A stretch of DNA of 12,981 bases from NCBI GenBank assembly GCA_946886185.1, contig CAMPIC010000025.1, forward strand, positions 1 to 12,981, read 5' to 3'. The position numbers and the translations under genes are program-made. This stretch comes from an uncultured bacterium. GTDB taxonomy: Bacteria > Eisenbacteria > RBG-16-71-46 > CAIMUX01. How positions within the stretch are numbered: position 1 is the first letter of the stretch; each line of letters starts with the position of its first letter. Shown one piece after another: positions 6,549-12,981 of the stretch. The notes below the pieces were generated by a model. The model was not told the DNA's origin. It was given only the letters and a program-made list of their open reading frames with translations, and ran no database searches.

Positions 6549-8443
6549 AGAAACGGACAGCGATGTGGGCGGCGTGCGCCGCCGGTCTGGTCGCTGGATC
6601 GCAGCCGGCGGAAGCGCAGATCACGCGCCAGGATGCGATCTGGGCGCGCAACTACTCCGGCACGATCACGCTCGACGGAAACTTGAACGAGGCCGGATGG
6701 AACGGCGCGGAGTCGATGGAGATCCGTTGGGCGGTCGATTCCGGGATGCCGGGGAGCGGCTGGAAGGCGGAAGGGGGCGTCCTGCCCTCCGATCCATGCG
6801 TGGCGACTCTCAAGTTCCTCGTCAAAGGAAACCAGCTCTACATGGGCGCCGTGGTCCGGGACAAGTCGATCGGAGGCTCGGCCAGCTTCAATCGCTTCGA
6901 TGGATTCCTCATGGCGCTCAAGGACCACTCCAACCCGCTCGATGCGCCCAAGCCGCCCGCGGAGTATTTCTACGCTTGGTGGTACGCGAACTCGACCGAC
7001 CCGCAGCCCCCGGGACAGCAACCGGCGTTCATCGGACGCTGGGCGACGTGGCCTCCCGGATCGCCGCGCTCTCCGGAGCAGATCGCCGCGTGGGACGCGC
7101 GCACGGTCGTCGGGGGTCTCTCCAACAGCGATGCCACGGATGACGCGAGCTATACGGTCGAGATGCGTTTCGACCTGACCCCGATGGGCTACAACGTGGC
7201 GCAGGCGGGAGGCGACATCCTCGAGTGGAACATCTCGGTGTACGACTGCGATTGGTTCTGGCCTCTCGACGCGGGGCGATTCAGCTCGAACCGCACCTGG
7301 TGGCAAGGGCCCTGGGGGAACGCGGCCGTCTATAACGAAGTGCGCATCCACGCGCGGCCCGACGTGACGACCGGCTCGGGGCCGGCTCCGTTTGTCGGTC
7401 CGTCGTTCGTTTGCCCGGTCATCGCAGGCACCCCGCCCACCATCAACGGAAGTCTCAGCGAAGCGGTCTGGACCAACGCCGCGATCTACGACTTCGACAT
7501 CCGTTGGGATGACGCCGCGCTTCGGCAGACCTATCCGGAAGTGGGACCGGACCGTGCGGGTCAGTACCAGCCTCCGGTCAACGGCGGAACGGCTCAGGTG
7601 CTCGATCCGGCGGACTGCACGGTCAAGATGTTCGTGAACGGAAACACGCTCTACATGGGCTTCGACGTGCGCGATCAAGTGGTCCAGTACCACGCGAGCT
7701 TCGATCGTTGGGACGGGTTCCTGCTCAGCATCAACGAGCGTCAGGTGCTCGGGAACGACAACGAGCTGCTGGGACGGCGGCTCTCCTTCCAGGTCGCGCA
7801 GAACGGCACCGCCCTTCCGCAGGACTACTTGGGCACGTTGGTCGCGAACGGAGACGCGCAGGTCGCGATCAGCCTGAATCCGGGGACCACGGTCGATACG
7901 CTGGGGACGAGCGCGGACAACGGCTACCAGGCGGAGCTCGCGATCGATCTGACCGCGCTCGGGTATCCGCCCAACCTCGGCGATCGGATTCTCTTCCTGG
8001 GGCTCAACCATCTGGATGGAGACTCCTTCACGCCGTACACCGACAGCTACGGGACGCGCACATGGTGGTTCCGGGAGTACGAGAACACCTGCTGCCCGCC
8101 TTGGATTCACATCCAAGGCTCGACCTCGAGCACGCCCGAGGAGGTCGCGGAAACGATCGGTGTTCCGTACGGCGCTGTGTCCACGAGCGGAAGCCCTTCG
8201 GAGTATCCGGTCATCCAGTACGAGCTGCCGGAAGCGAATGCCGTCCGTCTGCAGCTCTTCGACGTGCAGGGGCGCGTGGTGGACGATCGCGAGCTCGGCG
8301 TGCTGGCCACGGGCAAGCACGAGATCTCGATCGACGGTCCATCGGTCGGCGCCGGAATCTATTTCTATCGCCTCGAGTTTTCCGAACCGGGATCGGGGAC
8401 GGTGCGGAGCACTCCATTTGGAAAGCTGATCATCGTCAGATGA
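6545..8443 (+). CDS. Secreted protein with two CBM9-like domains and a C-terminal sorting-like (FlgD/T9SS-type) domain
   Basis: 632 residues; probably binds carbohydrate at or outside the cell surface. A signal peptide MKKRTAMWAACAAGLVAGSQ...PAEA is likely cleaved after Ala24. Two homologous beta-rich domains follow (about 38-270 and 297-524). Each opens with an ITLDGNLNEAGW / TINGSLSEAVW segment, then (K)GNQLYMG / NGNTLYMG, FDGFLMAL / WDGFLLSI, a FDLTPMGYN / IDLTALGYP strand and an RTWW motif, the layout of CBM9-like (DOMON-related) sugar-binding domains. The last 80 residues (IQYELPEANAVRLQLFDVQG, later GAGIYFYRLEF and a terminal KLIIVR) resemble the C-terminal sorting domains common in FCB-group secreted proteins. 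No catalytic domain is visible. A strong Shine-Dalgarno (AGGGAGG, 4 nt before ATG) sets the start, and the gene overlaps the repressor stop by 4 bp. It occupies the place a SusD lipoprotein often has beside a receptor. Ligand and sorting route are inferred. Confidence 0.82.
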   Translation: MKKRTAMWAACAAGLVAGSQPAEAQITRQDAIWARNYSGTITLDGNLNEAGWNGAESMEIRWAVDSGMPGSGWKAEGGVLPSDPCVATLKFLVKGNQLYMGAVVRDKSIGGSASFNRFDGFLMALKDHSNPLDAPKPPAEYFYAWWYANSTDPQPPGQQPAFIGRWATWPPGSPRSPEQIAAWDARTVVGGLSNSDATDDASYTVEMRFDLTPMGYNVAQAGGDILEWNISVYDCDWFWPLDAGRFSSNRTWWQGPWGNAAVYNEVRIHARPDVTTGSGPAPFVGPSFVCPVIAGTPPTINGSLSEAVWTNAAIYDFDIRWDDAALRQTYPEVGPDRAGQYQPPVNGGTAQVLDPADCTVKMFVNGNTLYMGFDVRDQVVQYHASFDRWDGFLLSINERQVLGNDNELLGRRLSFQVAQNGTALPQDYLGTLVANGDAQVAISLNPGTTVDTLGTSADNGYQAELAIDLTALGYPPNLGDRILFLGLNHLDGDSFTPYTDSYGTRTWWFREYENTCCPPWIHIQGSTSSTPEEVAETIGVPYGAVSTSGSPSEYPVIQYELPEANAVRLQLFDVQGRVVDDRELGVLATGKHEISIDGPSVGAGIYFYRLEFSEPGSGTVRSTPFGKLIIVR

Positions 8444-8452
8444 GGATTTGAT

Positions 8453-8481
8453 TCCCGGGCCGTGCCCCGCCCGGCCCGGGA
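8453..8481 (+). terminator. Strong hairpin directly after the CBM9 gene, probable terminator or mRNA-stabilising structure
   Basis: TCCCGGGCCG (8453-8462) pairs perfectly with CGGCCCGGGA (8472-8481) around a 9-nt loop, beginning 10 nt after the stop codon. The following bases are T-rich but lack a clean T run, so intrinsic termination may be partial. Partial read-through would give more of the upstream transcript than of the receptor, a common arrangement in uptake loci; that role is inferred. Confidence 0.65.
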
Positions 8482-8486
8482 CTCAC

Positions 8487-8576
8487 GTCTGTTGTGTATC
8501 TCGCGTGTCTTGTGTTTCTCGAGTCTGTTGGTGAAGCCTGTGAAATCGGTTGAGTCCGTTGAGTCCATGTATGTTG
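8487..8576 (+). repeat. Degenerate 9-nt / 18-nt tandem repeat tract spanning the intergenic region into the receptor start
   Basis: Ten consecutive 9-nt units can be laid out without gaps: gtctgttgt, gtatctcgc, gtgtcttgt, gtttctcga, gtctgttgg, tgaagcctg, tgaaatcgg, ttgagtccg, ttgagtcca and tgtatgttg. The first four form an 18-nt repeat with 14 of 18 bases identical between copies; the eighth and ninth units differ at only one base. The first 45 bases contain only two A residues and are less GC-rich than the surrounding genes. The tract starts 6 nt after the hairpin and its last unit contains the receptor ATG at 8571. No Shine-Dalgarno precedes that ATG. Confidence 0.75.
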
Positions 8577-11240
8577 CGTAAGTCTCTTATCTGCAGGTGG
8601 ACGGCTTCGCTCGCGGTTCTGGGATTCTGTCTCGGAATCGCGCTACCCGTGGTCGCCGGAACCACTGGAACCGTGGCTGGTCGGATCACCGACCAGTACG
8701 GGGCTCCTGTGAGCTTCGCGAACGTGATCATTCCCGGTGCGGGACTGGTCTTTTCGGACGAAAACGGCAACTACGCGGTGCTCAATGTTCCTCCCGGCAC
8801 CCACGAGGTCCATTTCAGCCGAATCGGCTACGGCCCCAGGAATGTCACCCAGGTGGAAGTCTCGGCGGATCTGAGCACGAAGCTCGATGTCGTTCTGGAG
8901 GAGGCGCCGATCAGTCTCGACGTCGTGACGACAGTGGCGGAACGGCCGCTCGTGGACGTTCACATCACGAGCAGCAGAGCCGTGCTCACCGAGCGCGACA
9001 TCGATCTGCTGCCGGTTCAAGAGCTCGATGATCTGGTCGATCTGCAGGCGGGCGTCGTCGAAGGCCACTTCCGGGGCGGCCGCATCGGAGAGGTTCAGTA
9101 CCAGGTCGACGGCGTGAGCGTGAACAACTCCTACGATAACAAGTCGATCCTCACGCTCGACCGCTCTCTCCTCAAGGAAGTCCAGGTAATCAGCGGCACC
9201 TTCGATGCGGAGTACGGCCAGGCCATGAGCGGAGTGGTCAACGCCGTGCTCAAGACCGGAACCGACCAATTCGAGTGGGGCGCCGAGGCGTACACCGGAG
9301 GATATGTCTTTCCGGGACGTGACTCCCGGCTGGTCCCGGACGACGTTCACCCGACCGAGCTCCAGAGCTACCAGCTCTCGTTGAGCGGTCCGGTTCCTTT
9401 GTTCGGGCAGTCCACGACCTACCTGTTGAGCGGACGGTTTCACGAGGACCCCAGCTACGTGCGGGCGACTCGCCGCTTCGTGCCCACCGACTCCTCGGAC
9501 TTCGAGCGGAAGATCTTCCTGCCTTCCGGCGACAGCCAGGAGAGCGCGCTCGGATACACCGAGGGCTGGTCCGGCGTCGGCAAGCTCACGAGCGCTCTCT
9601 TTCCGAGCGTGAAGCTGAGCTATCAGGCGATTCTGGAGAGCACGGAAGGCCGAAGAGACGAGTATGCCTTCCGCTTCAATCCCGAAGGTCTTTCCACGCA
9701 GCGCACCACCGCATTTTCCCATGGCCTGGATTGGAACCAGACCTTGTCGCAGAGCAGCTATCTGAGCATGAGCCTCCGCCAGAACATTTTCGACTACAGC
9801 GACTATGTCTATGAGGATGTCTTCGATCCGCGCTACGACGCGGCCGGACCTCCCGTCAGCGATCCCAGCTACGAGCTGAACGCGGTCGTGCAAGGAGTGC
9901 AGTTCACGCGCTTCGAGCAGAGAACGAGCTCGTTCGTCGGCAAAGCGAGCTGGGTGGGACAGGTGAATCCCGCTCATCAGGTCAAGGCGGGAATCGAGGC
10001 GGACCTGCCGGAGATCCGCTTCGGGACTCCCGGGCATCTCAACTACGTGATCCTCGACGGTGTCGAAACGCTCGTCCGTCATGTCGACGAGCCTCCTGAT
10101 TTCCCGGGGGTTCGCGAGTACCATCCGGTCACCACCGCGGCGTTCCTGCAGGACCAGATCGAGTGGAGCGATCTCCTCATCCGCGCAGGTGTTCGCTTCG
10201 ACTACTTCGACGCCCGCTCCACCGTCCCGAGCGACCTCGCCAACCCGGCCAACGTGATCGACGGAGCTCCGGAATCGCGGCCCATGGACACGTCGGTCAA
10301 GTCCGCATTCTCTCCGCGGCTGGGCATCTCCTATCCGATTCTCGATCGCGCCGCGATTCACTTTGCCTATGGGCATTTCCGGCAGTTCCCCGCGATCGGA
10401 GAGATCTTCCGGAACGCCGACTACGGCACGCTCAACAATCTCCAGGCCGGGAGCACGCAGTTCGGCAATGTGCTCGGCAACCCGGACGTCTCTCCGGAAA
10501 GCACCGTCCAGTACGAGATCGGATACAAGCACGCGCTCAGCGTGGATCTGGGAGGAGACATCACGGTCTTCTACAAGAACGTCCGTAATCTCTTGGGAGT
10601 CGAGTTCATCTCCACCTACAACGACGCCGAGTACGCGCGGCTCACCAACGTCGACTTCGGGGACGTCCTCGGCTTCACCGTGGCCCTGGATCATCGCGCT
10701 CTGGGACCGGCCAGCGTTTCGCTCGACTACACGTGGCAGAGAGCGTTGGGAAACGCGAGCGATCCGCGAGAGACGGCGACGCGCGCGGAGGCGGGAGAAG
10801 ACCCGCGTCCTCGGCTCGTGCCCTTCAACTGGGACCAGCGCCACACCCTCAACCTGACCGCGGCGCTCTCCTCGCCGGGAGTCTACACGGCCAGCGCGAT
10901 TCTGCGCGTCGCGAGCGGCCAGCCGTATACCCCGGTGATCGAGTCCGGCTTCGGCCAGGGGCTCGACACGAACTCCGGCAGGAAGCCGGCCGGGGTGCTC
11001 CTCGACCTGCGGGGAGAGCGCGCGGTGGGAAACTGGTTCGGGTCGCATGTCCACTTCTTCGGCCGCGTGCTGAACGTGCTCGATAGCCGCTACTTCAACG
11101 GATCGGTCTTCGCGAGCACGGGGAGCCCCTATTACTCGCGATTCAGTGAGCCGGACAAAACGACTCTTGCCGACCCGACTCGCTTCCATCCGCCGCGACG
11201 GATCGAAATCGGTTTGCGACTGGGATCGGAGCCCTCATGA
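8571..11240 (+). CDS. TonB-dependent outer-membrane receptor with N-terminal carboxypeptidase-regulatory-like domain
   Basis: 889 residues; an outer-membrane beta-barrel that imports a ligand using TonB energy, here probably an oligosaccharide. The signal peptide is MLRKSLICRWTASLAVLGFC and onward to about residue 29. A CarboxypepD_reg-like domain follows (about 34-112; GTVAGRITDQYGAPVSFANV, FSDENGNYAVLNVPPG, RIGYGP). The plug (about 118-232) has VQELDDLVDLQAGVV, YQVDGVSVNN, LKEVQVISGTFDAEYGQAMS and GVVNAVLKTGT. The rest is barrel, with many Tyr/Phe-rich strands such as FSPRLGISYPI and YEIGYKHAL. The end, RRIEIGLRLGSEPS, lacks the usual terminal aromatic residue. ATG 8571 is chosen because it directly precedes the signal peptide; TTG 8550 in the repeat tract would add seven residues. 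The stop overlaps the next gene by 4 bp. The protein lacks a SusD partner here, so it is receptor-like rather than a proven SusC. The ligand is inferred from the GH94/GH1 neighbours. Confidence 0.93.
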   Translation: MLRKSLICRWTASLAVLGFCLGIALPVVAGTTGTVAGRITDQYGAPVSFANVIIPGAGLVFSDENGNYAVLNVPPGTHEVHFSRIGYGPRNVTQVEVSADLSTKLDVVLEEAPISLDVVTTVAERPLVDVHITSSRAVLTERDIDLLPVQELDDLVDLQAGVVEGHFRGGRIGEVQYQVDGVSVNNSYDNKSILTLDRSLLKEVQVISGTFDAEYGQAMSGVVNAVLKTGTDQFEWGAEAYTGGYVFPGRDSRLVPDDVHPTELQSYQLSLSGPVPLFGQSTTYLLSGRFHEDPSYVRATRRFVPTDSSDFERKIFLPSGDSQESALGYTEGWSGVGKLTSALFPSVKLSYQAILESTEGRRDEYAFRFNPEGLSTQRTTAFSHGLDWNQTLSQSSYLSMSLRQNIFDYSDYVYEDVFDPRYDAAGPPVSDPSYELNAVVQGVQFTRFEQRTSSFVGKASWVGQVNPAHQVKAGIEADLPEIRFGTPGHLNYVILDGVETLVRHVDEPPDFPGVREYHPVTTAAFLQDQIEWSDLLIRAGVRFDYFDARSTVPSDLANPANVIDGAPESRPMDTSVKSAFSPRLGISYPILDRAAIHFAYGHFRQFPAIGEIFRNADYGTLNNLQAGSTQFGNVLGNPDVSPESTVQYEIGYKHALSVDLGGDITVFYKNVRNLLGVEFISTYNDAEYARLTNVDFGDVLGFTVALDHRALGPASVSLDYTWQRALGNASDPRETATRAEAGEDPRPRLVPFNWDQRHTLNLTAALSSPGVYTASAILRVASGQPYTPVIESGFGQGLDTNSGRKPAGVLLDLRGERAVGNWFGSHVHFFGRVLNVLDSRYFNGSVFASTGSPYYSRFSEPDKTTLADPTRFHPPRRIEIGLRLGSEPS

Positions 11241-12981
11241 GCGCACAGTTTCGATCCCCGCTCCGCACTGGGTGGGTCGCGTTTCTCGCGGCGAGCTGTT
11301 GGATGGCTCCCGCTCCGGCGCGATCCCAAGCGGAGCCGGTGCCCGAAGAGGAGCGTGGGTCTTCGGATGCCGAACGATCCGGGGTGCTCGACGCGAGCAA
11401 CATCCGGACGATCTTCTGGAATTATGGAATGGTCGGCGACTATCCGCCGGACCCCGGCAACGTGGATCTGAGCGTCTTCCATTCCGCCGAAGTGCCCAAG
11501 GGCTCGGGGATGAACTACAGCGACGGGATCACCCCGTTCGTCCTCGCTCAGGTCCAGCAGCGCAACGGGACGACCGCGTACATCATGGAGACCGGGTTCC
11601 GCGAACGTCAGGCGGTGAGTCCCTACTTCAACCGGATCATGCGCTTCGAACCGCGGCCGGGTTTCTTCCAGGCGGATCCGGCCATCAACGCGGGCCGCTC
11701 TCCCGCGCTGAGCCACGATCCGCGAACCTGGCCGGACGTCTGGCCGGACAAGCGCAACGATCCCGATGACCCGGGCTGGTCCGGCTCCTGGAACGGATAC
11801 TTCGGAAAGCAGCGCGTCGCCGATCAGGAGACCTACATGGTCCTGGACGACCAGTTCTACGACGCCTGGGACTTCTTTCCCGATTCGCGCGACCTGACAA
11901 GGCGTGGGCTGGGGCTCCGGATCGAAGTGCGCGGCTTTCAATGGGCCAATCCGCAAGCGCAGAACGTGATCTTCTGGCACTACGACGTCACCAACGAGAG
12001 CACCACCGACTACAACGACAACATCATTTTCGGGCTCTATATGGATTCGGGAGTGGGCGGGTCCGCGCTCTCCTGCGACGGAGTCTTCGAATCGGACGAC
12101 GACAACGCGTTCTTCGACCGCACCTTCGACGAGGATGTGATCAATCTCGTCTACACCTGGGACCGGTTCGGACATGGCCGGGAGCTCTCCAGCAACTGCG
12201 GAGATACCGGCTATCTGGGCTACGCCTACCTCGAGACTCCCGGAAACTCCTTCGACGAGATCGACAATGACGAGGACGGCATCACCAACGAGGTCAGAGA
12301 CGGCGGCCCGGGCGAACGGATCGAGGGACAAGCCGCGATCGAAGCCTACGTGGCGGCGAACTACGATCTCGCACGTTTCGTCGCGACCTATGGGGAGCTC
12401 GCGGATCGCCCCGGGTATCGCGACGGGCTCTGGTGGACGGGCGACGAGGACATGGACTGGATCGAAGATCTCCACGACGTGGGCGCCGATGGACTCGATG
12501 ATACGGGAGATGAAGGAGAGCGCGACGGTATCCCCACGAATGGCGAGCCGAACTTCGACCGCACCGATCTCAACGAGTCCGATCAGATCGGCCTCACCGG
12601 ATTCAAGATCAATCGGATCGCGCCCGGACAGGGGAACGAGGAGCAGACGGTCGACGACATCGTCTTCTTCACAACCAATCAGAACTGGCCGCAGCGGTTG
12701 TACGAGCAGTTCTCCGATCCGGATCCGAACGTCCGTTTCGGACAGCCGCTGGCGAGCAACTACAACATCGGGTTCCTCTTCGCCTCGGGACCGTTCACGC
12801 TCGAAGCGGGCAAGACGGAGCGTTTCAGCCTTGCGCTCGCGTACGGCGGCGATCTCGGCGAGCTGCGGCGCAACGTGCGCACCGTGCAGCAGATCTACGA
12901 CGCGAACTACCGGTTCGCGGTTCCACCCCCGGCGCCCACGGTTCATGCGGAAGCGGGCGATGGGTACGTCCGGCTCACCTG
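11237..12981 (+). CDS. Large secreted acidic protein of unknown function (3' end missing), probable surface protein
   Basis: 581 codons are visible and stay open to the edge. ATG overlaps the receptor stop by 4 bp and is preceded by GGAG at 11228-11231, so the two are cotranslated. A signal peptide covers about residues 1-32 (LRTGWVAFLAASCWMAPAPA, then RSQA). After it comes LDASNIRTIFWNYGMVGDYP, resembling the opening of large surface proteins that I recall from FCB candidate phyla; this recollection is not proof. The mature part is rich in Asp, Glu, Trp and Tyr, and includes FWHYDVTNESTTDYNDNIIF (246-265). It also has Asp-rich stretches such as EIDNDEDGITNE (341-352), which has the DxDxDG pattern of calcium-binding loops, and GDEDMDWIED (402-411). 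The visible end (PPPAPTVHAEAGDGYVRLT) looks like the start of a fibronectin-III-like domain, so more domains and perhaps a sorting tail are expected beyond the edge. No catalytic motif was recognised. It may help bind or present the substrate to the receptor, but its function is unknown. Confidence 0.8.
   Translation, partial: MSAQFRSPLRTGWVAFLAASCWMAPAPARSQAEPVPEEERGSSDAERSGVLDASNIRTIFWNYGMVGDYPPDPGNVDLSVFHSAEVPKGSGMNYSDGITPFVLAQVQQRNGTTAYIMETGFRERQAVSPYFNRIMRFEPRPGFFQADPAINAGRSPALSHDPRTWPDVWPDKRNDPDDPGWSGSWNGYFGKQRVADQETYMVLDDQFYDAWDFFPDSRDLTRRGLGLRIEVRGFQWANPQAQNVIFWHYDVTNESTTDYNDNIIFGLYMDSGVGGSALSCDGVFESDDDNAFFDRTFDEDVINLVYTWDRFGHGRELSSNCGDTGYLGYAYLETPGNSFDEIDNDEDGITNEVRDGGPGERIEGQAAIEAYVAANYDLARFVATYGELADRPGYRDGLWWTGDEDMDWIEDLHDVGADGLDDTGDEGERDGIPTNGEPNFDRTDLNESDQIGLTGFKINRIAPGQGNEEQTVDDIVFFTTNQNWPQRLYEQFSDPDPNVRFGQPLASNYNIGFLFASGPFTLEAGKTERFSLALAYGGDLGELRRNVRTVQQIYDANYRFAVPPPAPTVHAEAGDGYVRLT

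Noticed and set aside
6452..8320. Long minus-strand open frame opposite the CBM9-like gene (622 codons)
   Set aside because: The plus frame has a signal peptide, duplicated domains and a sorting-like tail; the minus frame is a compositional shadow.
8540..8553. Possible second LacI operator in the repeat tract (gtgaaatcggttga region)
   Set aside because: It meets part of the degenerate consensus but only two of six half-site positions are symmetric, and it is explained by the 9-nt repeat units.
8643..11189. Long minus-strand open frame opposite the receptor gene (848 codons)
   Set aside because: Antisense shadow of a well-supported TonB-dependent receptor; no signal peptide, domain or ribosome binding site.
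11132..12946. Long minus-strand open frame opposite the acidic secreted protein (604 codons)
   Set aside because: The plus frame has a signal peptide, a Shine-Dalgarno and an overlap with the receptor gene; the minus translation has no recognisable features.
1..12981. CRISPR arrays, tRNA or rRNA genes, insertion sequences, phage genes
   Set aside because: I looked for direct repeats with spacers, tRNA-like arms, transposase motifs and terminal inverted repeats and saw none; almost all of the window is accounted for by the six genes.

Overview
The window is GC-rich, densely coded DNA from a Gram-negative bacterium. A TonB-dependent outer-membrane receptor with an N-terminal carboxypeptidase-regulatory-like domain, and secreted proteins with a Bacteroidota/FCB-style C-terminal sorting-like domain, point to the FCB superphylum. 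A high-GC candidate lineage (Eisenbacteria, Latescibacterota, Krumholzibacteriota or similar) fits better than classic AT-rich Bacteroidota. This placement is inferred from protein style; there is no rRNA or marker gene in the window.

Layout. On the minus strand, reading leftward from about 5.2 kb, lie a very large GH94 phosphorylase-type enzyme (1079-5218) and, overlapping it by 4 bp (ATGA), a GH1 beta-glucosidase that runs off the left edge (1-1082). Diverging from them on the plus strand are a LacI-family repressor (5424-6548), a secreted protein with two CBM9-like domains and a sorting-like tail (6545-8443), a TonB-dependent receptor (8571-11240) and a large secreted acidic protein that runs off the right edge (11237-12981). 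Two of the plus-strand junctions are again 4-bp ATGA overlaps. The only real gaps are the 205-bp divergent intergenic region, which holds a near-palindromic CG-centred LacI-type operator, and a 127-bp gap after the CBM9 gene. That gap holds a strong hairpin and then an unusual tract of degenerate 9/18-nt repeats running up to and across the receptor start codon.

How the parts fit. This looks like a self-contained beta-glucan oligosaccharide utilisation locus. The secreted CBM9-like protein and the C-terminal secreted protein would act outside the cell or at its surface, and the receptor would import oligosaccharides across the outer membrane. The two enzymes lack signal peptides and would act in the cytoplasm: the GH94 enzyme phosphorolyses the oligosaccharide and the GH1 enzyme hydrolyses the remaining short beta-glucosides. 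The GH94 protein resembles the C-terminal part of cyclic beta-1,2-glucan synthase (NdvB/ChvB), including the linker region of that protein. Beta-1,2-glucan or sophoro-oligosaccharides are therefore the best guess for the substrate, but specificity is inference. The LacI protein probably controls both arms through the shared intergenic operator. No SusD gene and no inner-membrane transporter is visible here.

The most unusual items are the 9/18-nt repeat tract in front of the receptor gene, a decapeptide (30-nt) coding minisatellite inserted in a loop of the GH94 enzyme, and a free-standing Cgs-type GH94 protein in a degradative context.
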